Shown: in pieces, positions 57,793 to 64,000 of the stretch
How the letters are laid out: each line of letters opens with the position of its first letter
How positions within the stretch are numbered: position 1 is the stretch's first letter
Assembly (NCBI RefSeq): GCF_027532945.1
Contig: NZ_JAPZTZ010000015.1
Location: 1 to 64,000 of the forward strand
DNA length: 64,000 nucleotides
Direction of reading: 5' to 3'
Source of the DNA: Phreatobacter sp.
GTDB lineage: Bacteria; Pseudomonadota; Alphaproteobacteria; Rhizobiales; Phreatobacteraceae
Made by a program: the position numbers and the translations under genes
The notes under the pieces: generated by a model
Told to the model about the DNA's origin: nothing
Databases searched by the model: none
What the model saw: only the letters and a program-made list of their open reading frames with translations

Positions 57793-58392
57793 TCAGAAGA
57801 GGCTGCGGACCGCGTCGCGCGCCTTCGCGAGGGTGCCGGCGACGGCCTGCTCATAGGGCAGCTGCGGCACCGGGATGCCGAGCAGGGTGCGCTTCTCCGG
57901 CGCCGGCGGCTTGGGCGCGATCATGCTGGCCAGCTCGAGCGGCGCACCGGGCGGCGTCGCCGGCACGGACGTGGCCAGCATGGGCGTGGCCGGACGCTGC
58001 GGCGGTGCGGCGCTGCGCCGTGCGGCGGCGGCCGCCTGCGCCTGGACTTGTGCCTGTGCTTGCGATTGGGCCTGTGCTTGCGATTGGGCCTGGCGCTGCG
58101 GACGCGAGGGCACGGGCACGATGGCGGGCAGGGTCGCCTGCGGCGGCTCGAGATCCTGGGCGCGGGCCGGCGGGGCCGCGGCGGGCCAGAGGAAGGCGGC
58201 CTCGAAATCGACGGGCGTGGCGACCGGGAGCGGCGCCAGCTTCTCGCGAGAGCTGGTCAGGAGGCCGGGCGCCGCGAGATCGACCAGCGGCGGTACGATG
58301 AAGGCAGCCGCCGCGGTCGCGACGATCGAGACGACGACCTGCCCGGCCAGACGGCGGCCGCCAGCCGCCACCCAAAGAACCATCTTGCCCAC
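57793..58392 (-). CDS. Membrane-anchored Ala/Gln-rich protein
   Basis: 199 aa. One N-terminal membrane helix (VVVSIVATAAAAFIVPPLV) is followed by an Ala/Pro-rich region. A low-complexity stretch of about 22 residues of QSQAQAQ repeats lies near residues 100-120, encoded by imperfect 18-bp tandem repeats at about 58046-58095. A conserved-looking C-terminal tail (PEKRTLLGIPVPQLPYEQAVAGTL) ends it. No family recognised. Predicted periplasmic, extended. The start is GTG at 58392 with GGAGAGG close by; an ATG 9 nt downstream is the alternative. Convergent with the channel gene, 6 nt apart. Confidence 0.65.
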   Translation of the reverse strand: MGKMVLWVAAGGRRLAGQVVVSIVATAAAAFIVPPLVDLAAPGLLTSSREKLAPLPVATPVDFEAAFLWPAAAPPARAQDLEPPQATLPAIVPVPSRPQRQAQSQAQAQSQAQAQVQAQAAAAARRSAAPPQRPATPMLATSVPATPPGAPLELASMIAPKPPAPEKRTLLGIPVPQLPYEQAVAGTLAKARDAVRSLF

Positions 58393-58473
58393 GGACCTCT
58401 CCGTCCAACGCCAACCTGTTCCCCGAATTGGCCTGCGGTTTGTGGCATCAATCCGGACCGAATTGTTGCGGTG

Positions 58474-59205
58474 TCAGCCAGTTTCGTAGCGGTATGTTTC
58501 TACGGCCGGCGCATCGGCGGCGCCCGTCCAGGCGCGAAGGGCCGAGAGGCCCGGCGGGGTTACGGCCAGCGCCCGGCTTTCCGGCAGGCGGCGCAGCCAG
58601 TGGCGGGCCAGCGCATGGTCGAGGATGGCCCGCCCGAGAGCGCCGGCCAGATGCGGCCGGCGCTCGCTCCAGTCGAGGCAGGCGCGGCAGAGCGGCCGGC
58701 GGGACAAGGCGAGCGAGGCAAGGTCGATCCCCTCGGCCGCGAAGAAGCCGCGGCCACGGGCGGTGAGCACGGGGCTGCCATCCGCGGCGTCGAGCCGTCC
58801 ATCGGCGAGGAGGGCGTCGTAGAGCCTGACGCCCCATTCGCCGGCGAGATGGTCGTAGCAGACGCGGGCGGTGCGGAGCGCCGGATCGCGGGGACCCGGG
58901 CGGGTGCGCAGCCGGCCGGTGCGGGCGGCAAGGCCCATCAGCCCTTCCAGCACGGCGGCGACCTTGGGCCCGGCGAGGCGCACATAGCGATGGCGGCCCT
59001 GCGCCTCCACCAGAACCAGCCCCGCCTCGCGCAGCCGGGCGAGATGGCCGCTGGCGGTGGGCGCGGCGATGCCGGCCTCGCGGGCGAGTTCGCCGGCGGT
59101 CAGCGCCCGGCCGGTCATCAGCGCGGCGAGCATGTTGGACCGGGCGGGATCGCCGATGAGCGCGGCGAGGCCGGCGATGGAGGGACCTTCCTTCATGGCG
59201 GACAT
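58474..59205 (-). CDS. ArsR-family transcriptional regulator
   Basis: 243 aa. N-terminal ArsR winged helix (ALIGDPARSNMLAALMTGRALTAGELAREAGIAAPTASGHLARLREAGLV, then QGRHRYVRLA). A C-terminal domain of 140 residues contains RTCYDHLAGEWGVRLYDALLADGRL-like sequence and RPLCRACLDWSERRPHLAG, with a CxxC that may bind metal or sense thiols. Members of this long ArsR group usually regulate the adjacent transporter; here it diverges from a TauE/SafE exporter gene 149 bp away. Start between two close ATGs; the upstream one is given. Confidence 0.88.
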   Translation of the reverse strand: MSAMKEGPSIAGLAALIGDPARSNMLAALMTGRALTAGELAREAGIAAPTASGHLARLREAGLVLVEAQGRHRYVRLAGPKVAAVLEGLMGLAARTGRLRTRPGPRDPALRTARVCYDHLAGEWGVRLYDALLADGRLDAADGSPVLTARGRGFFAAEGIDLASLALSRRPLCRACLDWSERRPHLAGALGRAILDHALARHWLRRLPESRALAVTPPGLSALRAWTGAADAPAVETYRYETG

Positions 59206-59354
59206 GGTCTTGGCGGGCAGCCTCATGACGGAGTGCGGGACGAACGCCTGGCAGACTATACCGATCGGGGCGGCGATGCTTCGGCCGGCGCCAAACCGTC
59301 GTCCTGCCGGCGGCGGCCAGTGTCGGGCCATCGCCACGCATCTCCGGGAACGCC

Positions 59355-60089
59355 ATGGTCACCCTCGTCGCCGCCGCCATCGTCTTCGTCATTGCCGGCT
59401 TCGTGAAGGGCGTGATCGGCCTGGGACTGCCGACCATCGCGGTCGGGCTCCTCAGTCTCGTCGTGCCGCCGGCCCAGGCGGCGGCCTGGATGCTGGTGCC
59501 CTCGCTGCTGACTAATGTCTGGCAGGTGGCGGCAGGTCCCAACCTCTGGCCGCTGACGCGGCGCCTCGCCACCCTGCTGGCGGGAATCGTCGTCGGCACC
59601 TGGGCGGGCGGTGGCATCATCGCCGGGGCCTCCGCCGGCCTCGCCTCGGCAGCGCTCGGCGTCACGCTGATGCTCTATGCCGGCCTCGGGCTGTCGCCGT
59701 TCAGGCCAAGGGTGCCGGCGGGGGCGGAGCCCTTCCTGTCGCCGGTCGTCGGGCTGCTGACGGGGGTGGTCTCGGCGGGGACGGGCATCTTCGTCATGCC
59801 CTCGGTGCCCTATCTCCAGGCGCTGGGGCTGGAGAAGGACGACCTCGTCCAGGCGCTCGGCATCACCTTCCTCGTCGCCACGGTGGCGCTCGGCTTCGGG
59901 CTGTTCTCCCAAGGCGTGCTGGCGGGCGGCGCGGCGCTCACCTCGCTCGCCATGCTGGCGCCGGCGCTGGTCGGGATGTGGCTCGGCCAGGTCGTGCGTG
60001 CGCGGATCAGCGCCGCGGCGTTCCGGACCTGGTTCATGATCGGGCTTCTGGTGCTCGGCGCGCATCTGGCGCTGAAGCCCTGGCTATGA
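59355..60089 (+). CDS. TauE/SafE-family permease
   Basis: 244 aa with eight hydrophobic segments. TauE/SafE marks: FVIAGFVKGVIGLGLPTIAVGLLSLV at the N terminus and its second-half echo LLTGVVSAGTGIFVMPSVPYLQALGLEKDDLVQALG. These inner-membrane proteins export sulphite or sulpho-organic anions, or take up related anions. Probably under control of the divergent ArsR regulator, which is only positional evidence. Confidence 0.9.
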   Translation: MVTLVAAAIVFVIAGFVKGVIGLGLPTIAVGLLSLVVPPAQAAAWMLVPSLLTNVWQVAAGPNLWPLTRRLATLLAGIVVGTWAGGGIIAGASAGLASAALGVTLMLYAGLGLSPFRPRVPAGAEPFLSPVVGLLTGVVSAGTGIFVMPSVPYLQALGLEKDDLVQALGITFLVATVALGFGLFSQGVLAGGAALTSLAMLAPALVGMWLGQVVRARISAAAFRTWFMIGLLVLGAHLALKPWL

Positions 60090-60123
60090 GGGGGTGGCGC
60101 TGCAGGGCACAATTCCCTTCGCC

Positions 60124-62310
60124 CTACCCCTCCAGCCATTCCCGGAGCTTGGTGACCCGCGGCTTCATCCGCCCGCCATCCACGGCGATGCGCAGGGCCC
60201 GCGTCTCGCCGACCATCACCACCAGCGACCGGCCGCGCGTCACCGCCGTGTAGATGAGGTTCCTCGCCAGCATGGCGTAGTGCTGCGTCGTGACCGGGAT
60301 GACCACCGCCGGATATTCCGAGCCCTGGCTCTTGTGGATGGTGGTCGCATAGGCCGGCATGAGGTTTTCGAGGTCGCCGAACGAGTAGGAGACCTGCCGT
60401 CCGTCGAAGAGCGCGACGAGCTCGCCCTCCTCCTGGTCGATGCGCAGCACCTGGCCGAGATCGCCGTTGAAGACGTCGCGGTCATAGTCGTTGGCGGTCT
60501 GCATGATCCGGTCGCCCGGCGCATAGGTCCAGCCGAAACGCTCGATGGAGCGGCCGGCCGGGGGGTTCAGCACCTTCTGCAGCTCGATATTGAGGTTGCG
60601 GGCGCCGAGCACGCCCTTGTTCATCGGCGCCAGCACCTGCACGTCGCGCATCGGATCAAGGCCGAAGCGGCGGGGGATGCGCTCCTTGACCATCTCGATG
60701 ATCTTGGCGAGGCCGCTCTCGGGCGTCGCGGCTTCCACCCAGTAGAAGTCGCTCTCGGCGCCGGCCGGGACGGCTTCCGGCATCTCGCCGCGGTTGATGG
60801 AGTGGGCGGTGGAAATGATGCGGCTCGCCTCGGCCTGGCGGAACACCTCCGTCAGCCGCGCCACCGGCACCAGCCCCGAGGCGATGATGTCGGCGAGCGC
60901 CTGGCCCGGGCCGACGGGGGGAAGCTGGTCGACGTCGCCGACGAGCAACAGGCCTGAATCGGCGGGCAGCGCCTCGACGAGGGCGAGCATCAGCGGAATG
61001 TCGACCATGGAGGTCTCGTCGACCACCAGCAGGTCGCATTCCAGGAGGTTCTCGCGGCCGCGCGAGAAGGCGCCGAATTCCGGATCGATCTCGAGCAGGC
61101 GGTGGATGGTCTTGGCCTCCAGCCCCGTCTGCTCGGTCATGCGCTTGGCGGCCCGTCCCGTGGGGGCGACGAGGGTGACCTTCACCTCCTGCCGCGTCAG
61201 CAGCTTGAGGATCGTGTCGAGCAGCGTCGTCTTGCCGACGCCGGGCCCGCCGGTGATGACCGAAACCTTGGCGGAGAGGATGGTGGCGAGCGCCTCGCGC
61301 TGCGAGGGGGCGAGGGCCTTCCCTGTCCGCGCCTCGACGCGCGGCACTTCCGTTTCGAGGTCGATCCTGCCCCAGGGCGGCGAGCCTTTCGACAGGTCGC
61401 GCAGCCGCTCGCCGATGATCTTCTCGGCGCGGTGGAGCTCCTTCAGGAAGAGGTGCGGCTCGCCGCGCAGCGTATCCGCGACGAGGTTGCGGGCGGCGAC
61501 CTCGGCATTGGCGGCCTCGGCCACCAGCGTCTCGTCGGCCTCCAGCAGGCGGGCGGCAAGCGCCACCGCCTCCTCGCGCGGCAGGCCGGTATGGCCGTCG
61601 TCGCGGGCCTCCTGCAACGCATAGGTGATTCCGGCGCGCAGGCGCTCCGGCGCATCGCGCGCAAGGCCGAGCGACACCGCCACCTGGTCGGCGGTAAGGA
61701 AGCCAATGCCGCGCACGTCGCGGGCGAGGCGATAGGGGTCCTGGCGGATGAGGCCGATGGCATCGGTGCCGAGCGCCCGGTAGACCCGCGCCGCCTGGCC
61801 GAGGCCCAGGCCGTGCTCCTGCAGGAAGACGCCGAGGTCGCGGACGATGCGGTCCTCCGCCCAGCTCTCGGTGATGCGGCGGATGCGGGCATCGGTGAGG
61901 CCGACAATCTCCTTGAGGCGGTGCGGCTCGGAATCCAGCACCTCGAAGGTGCGCTTGCCGAAGGCCTGGACGATCTTGTGGGCCGTGGCGATGCCGATGC
62001 CCTTGATGGCCCCCGAGGCGAGATATTTTTCGATGCCGTCCTTGGAGGCCGGCGGCGCTGTGACGAGGCGGGCGGCCTTGAACTGCAGGCCGTGGGTGCG
62101 GTCGTTCACCCAGCTGCCCTCGGCGGTCATCATCTCGCCGGCGGCGACGGCAGCCGTCGTGCCGACCACGGCGATGGGCTGCGGCTTGCCGCGCACGCGC
62201 ACCTTGAGCACGGCAAAGCCGGTGGCGGGGGAGTGGAAGGTCACCCGCTCGATCGTGCCGGTCAGGGTCTCGGCCGGACTGTCCGGCGACGGGTCGGCGC
62301 TCGCGCGCAT
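60124..62310 (-). CDS. recD2: RecD2-like SF1B ATP-dependent DNA helicase
   Basis: 728 aa. N-terminal OB-like and helix-hairpin-helix region (GIGIATAHKIVQAFG; AARVYRALGTDAIGLIRQDPYRLA), Walker A ITGGPGVGKTTLL, motif II VVDETSMVD, motif III LLVGDVDQLPPVGPGQAL, and motif VI TIHKSQGSEYPAVVIP followed by LIYTAVTRGRS. This is the RecBC-independent RecD2 class (5'-3' helicase). Involved in genome maintenance. The ATG at 62310 starts family similarity shortly after; no strong ribosome site is evident. Confidence 0.95.
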   Translation of the reverse strand: MRASADPSPDSPAETLTGTIERVTFHSPATGFAVLKVRVRGKPQPIAVVGTTAAVAAGEMMTAEGSWVNDRTHGLQFKAARLVTAPPASKDGIEKYLASGAIKGIGIATAHKIVQAFGKRTFEVLDSEPHRLKEIVGLTDARIRRITESWAEDRIVRDLGVFLQEHGLGLGQAARVYRALGTDAIGLIRQDPYRLARDVRGIGFLTADQVAVSLGLARDAPERLRAGITYALQEARDDGHTGLPREEAVALAARLLEADETLVAEAANAEVAARNLVADTLRGEPHLFLKELHRAEKIIGERLRDLSKGSPPWGRIDLETEVPRVEARTGKALAPSQREALATILSAKVSVITGGPGVGKTTLLDTILKLLTRQEVKVTLVAPTGRAAKRMTEQTGLEAKTIHRLLEIDPEFGAFSRGRENLLECDLLVVDETSMVDIPLMLALVEALPADSGLLLVGDVDQLPPVGPGQALADIIASGLVPVARLTEVFRQAEASRIISTAHSINRGEMPEAVPAGAESDFYWVEAATPESGLAKIIEMVKERIPRRFGLDPMRDVQVLAPMNKGVLGARNLNIELQKVLNPPAGRSIERFGWTYAPGDRIMQTANDYDRDVFNGDLGQVLRIDQEEGELVALFDGRQVSYSFGDLENLMPAYATTIHKSQGSEYPAVVIPVTTQHYAMLARNLIYTAVTRGRSLVVMVGETRALRIAVDGGRMKPRVTKLREWLEG

Positions 62311-62754
62311 CAGGTGCGAATCGCTCTATGGAAAGGTTGAACGGGAGCGGGCGGAGGCTAGACCGCCGGGTGGCCCGCGTCCACGCCGAAGCCTCCCCCC
62401 TTGCAATCCGGCGGCGAGCCCCCATCTCAAGCCTACCGGTTGACGAGGCCCGCTCGTCCGCCCGCATCCAGGGGGTACCGTTCGCGGAACCATCCTTGAA
62501 GCGCGGCGTTGACAGGGTGTGGCGGTTCTCGCGGACCCATGGCCGGCATCGACGATGCCCGCAAGGTCCGCGCAGCATTTCAGCCCGGACGCGAGATCAC
62601 CTCATCCAGCCGACCGCGGATGTAACGGCGGCAAGAGGGTGGTCCCGCGTCGACAAATTCTGTATGACGCGAACCCTGGCATTGAGCGGCCTTGCCGCTT
62701 CGCCGGGGTTTTGTGCGCCGGGAGGGCCGGCAGATCGACGGAGAAGCCAAGCTG
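62311..62754. promoter_or_regulatory. Divergent region between recD2 and infA
   Basis: 444 bp with no gene that I can support. A TTGACA hexamer at 62509-62514 points towards infA, but no good -10 element follows at the right spacing. No palindromes of note. The region is long for this genome and might hold a leader RNA; I see no specific one. Confidence 0.3.
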
Positions 62755-63039
62755 ATGGCGAAGGAAGACGTCCTCAATTTCGAAGGCAAAGTCACCGAAG
62801 TCATGCCCGATGCCCGGTTCCGGGTGGAGCTGGACAACGGCCACATGGTCGTCGTCTACACGGCCGGCAAGATGAAGAAGAACCGCATCAAGACGCTGGT
62901 CGGCGACCGCGTGACGGTGGAGATGACGCCCTACGATCTCGACAAGGGCCGTCTCGTCTTCCGCCACAAGGGTGATGCTCCGCCTCCCGGTCCGCGCCCC
63001 GGTGGCGCCCGTCCCGGCGGCCCTCAGCGCCGTCGCTGA
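62755..63039 (+). CDS. infA: Translation initiation factor IF-1, C-terminally extended
   Basis: 94 aa. The S1-like OB fold of IF-1 is complete in residues 1-72 ([26 protein letters not shown]..., [33 protein letters not shown]). A 20-residue Pro/Gly/Arg tail ([19 protein letters not shown]) follows. Canonical alphaproteobacterial IF-1 is 72 aa and has IAHTAGRMRKNRIRVLAGD. The differences ([16 protein letters not shown]) and tail fit the second, extended IF-1 paralogue seen in many Hyphomicrobiales. It binds the ribosomal A site during initiation, or serves as an RNA-binding variant. Confidence 0.9.
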   Translation: MAKEDVLNFEGKVTEVMPDARFRVELDNGHMVVVYTAGKMKKNRIKTLVGDRVTVEMTPYDLDKGRLVFRHKGDAPPPGPRPGGARPGGPQRRR

Positions 63040-63132
63040 TCGCGTCGCGCGGGGTCGTCCCGCGCGCCTGACCGGCCTGCCCTCCGGGCGGGTCGCGACG
63101 CCTTGTCGTCGCCGCTCCGACACGGGTCGTCC

Positions 63133-64000
63133 ATGTCATCGTCACGTTCGCCCTCCTCCAGCGCGCCCGCCTCCGCTTCATCCCGCGCCGCCACGGCGGC
63201 GGGGTTTGGCGCCATTGGCCTGTGGGGGCTGCTCGCCCTCTTCACCGCCGCCTCCGGCACGGTGCCGCCCTTCCAGCTCACCGCCATGACCTTCGCCATC
63301 GGCGGGACCATCGGCCTCGCCGTGGTGGCCTTCCGCCCCGGCGGCATGCGTCTGCTCGCCCAGCCGCCGACAGTCTGGCTGCATGGCGTCGCCGGGCTCT
63401 TCGGCTATCACGCGCTCTATTTCACCGCGCTTCGCTTTGCCCCGGCCGCGGAGGCGAACCTCCTCAACTATCTCTGGCCGCTGCTCATCGTCGTCTTCTC
63501 GGCGTTGCTGCCGGGCCACCGGCTGCGGGCGCACCACGTGCTCGGCGCGCTGCTGGGCCTCGCTGGGACCGTATTGCTCATCGCGGGGCGTGGCGGGCTG
63601 GGCGGGACTTTGTCCGGCACTGCGGCCATCGGCTATGCGGCGGCGCTCGGCTGCGCGTTCACCTGGGCGGCCTATTCGGTGACGGCGCGGCTGCTGCCCG
63701 ACGTGCCGACGGAGGCGGTGGCCGGCTTCTGCCTCGCCACATCGGCGCTGGCGCTCGTCTGCCATCTGGCAGTCGAGGTCACGGTCTGGCCGGCATCGGC
63801 GGGGGAATGGCTGGCCATCGTCGCCCTAGGCCTCGGGCCGGTGGGCGCGGCCTTCTACCTCTGGGACCGCGGCATGAAGCGCGGCGACATCCAGGTGCTG
63901 GGGGCGGCGAGCTATGCCGCGCCGGTCATCTCGACGCTGGCGCTGGTGGCCTTCGGCCATGCCGCGGGGAGCCTGTCACTGGGGCTGGCGGTCGCGCTGA
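63133..64000 (+). CDS. EamA/DMT-family transporter (truncated by window end)
   Basis: 289 codons visible, no stop before the window ends. Ten hydrophobic segments in two EamA repeats: GFGAIGLWGLLALFTAASGTVPPFQL, YHALYFTALRFAPAAEANLLNYLWPLLIVVFSALL (typical first-repeat end) and GPVGAAFYLWDRGMKRGDIQVLGAASYAAPVISTLALV. Resembles the aromatic amino acid exporter YddG group. The start is the ATG giving MSSSRSPSS, followed by a polar Ser/Ala-rich N terminus of 20 residues. Probably only a few residues are missing. Confidence 0.9.
   Translation, partial: MSSSRSPSSSAPASASSRAATAAGFGAIGLWGLLALFTAASGTVPPFQLTAMTFAIGGTIGLAVVAFRPGGMRLLAQPPTVWLHGVAGLFGYHALYFTALRFAPAAEANLLNYLWPLLIVVFSALLPGHRLRAHHVLGALLGLAGTVLLIAGRGGLGGTLSGTAAIGYAAALGCAFTWAAYSVTARLLPDVPTEAVAGFCLATSALALVCHLAVEVTVWPASAGEWLAIVALGLGPVGAAFYLWDRGMKRGDIQVLGAASYAAPVISTLALVAFGHAAGSLSLGLAVAL

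Noticed and set aside
58046-58095. Short tandem repeats taken as iterons or CRISPR
   Set aside because: They are in frame inside a gene and encode Gln/Ala units.
62509-62640. Possible tRNA or structured RNA before infA
   Set aside because: No cloverleaf, no T-loop sequence and no convincing terminator; only a TTGACA hexamer stands out.

Overview
The window is GC-rich chromosomal DNA. Codon usage, dense GC-rich 4-nt gene overlaps (ATGA/GTGA), the gene families and the dispersed GC-rich palindromic repeats all suggest an alphaproteobacterium of the Hyphomicrobiales (Rhizobiales). I cannot name the genus. Nothing marks it as plasmid or phage: there are no replication, conjugation, integrase, transposase, rRNA or tRNA genes that I can see. 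It is a housekeeping and metabolic backbone interrupted in its first 20 kb by three small accessory islets.

Region 1 (1-20.4 kb) is the variable part. An AT-rich two-gene cassette (335-3057) lies directly beyond the 3' end of uvrB. One protein is a HARE-type winged helix joined to a degenerate Nudix-like domain. The other is a large protein ending in a complete nucleoside-phosphorylase/nucleosidase domain. Together they look like a nucleotide-depleting conflict (anti-phage) system. Next come uvrB, a NIT-HAMP-MCP-PilZ chemoreceptor, and a DNA-repair pair (a UdgX-type uracil-DNA glycosylase fused to DUF4130, with its linked radical-SAM protein). The last 146 bp of the UdgX gene are duplicated on the far side of a second AT-rich islet (8456-9987) coding for two unknown membrane proteins. 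The same pattern recurs at a MacA/MacB-like efflux operon: the 3' end of the ATPase gene is repeated 1.5 kb away, with two small exported proteins between, and no permease gene follows. A divergent UDG-like protein (19780-20442) closes the region.

Region 2 (20.7-41.5 kb) is mostly core. It holds ahcY behind a 20-bp palindrome, a BenE-type transporter, trxA, comF, a grxC/carbon-nitrogen hydrolase/DUF1178 overlapping operon, an MDR reductase, an SDR, ispG, two more chemoreceptors, a Zur-like Fur regulator with a His-rich N terminus, 3-hydroxybutyrate dehydrogenase overlapping a patatin, a TerB-like protein, RidA, an EamA transporter and an acyl-CoA dehydrogenase that fits methylsuccinyl-CoA dehydrogenase.

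Region 3 (41.5-53.1 kb) is uptake and acyl-CoA metabolism. A leftward operon livG-livH-livM-livK-livF-acyl-CoA ligase is divergent from a rightward TRAP operon dctP-dctQ-dctM followed by scoA-scoB. With bdhA and the Mcd-like enzyme these genes imply growth on carboxylic acids through acyl-CoA, acetoacetate and polyhydroxybutyrate pools, probably with the ethylmalonyl-CoA pathway.

Region 4 (53.1-64 kb) holds an AsmA protein, an MscS channel with a DUF3772 domain, an Ala/Gln-rich membrane protein, an ArsR regulator divergent from a TauE/SafE exporter, a RecD2-like helicase, a C-terminally extended IF-1 and a second EamA transporter cut by the window edge.
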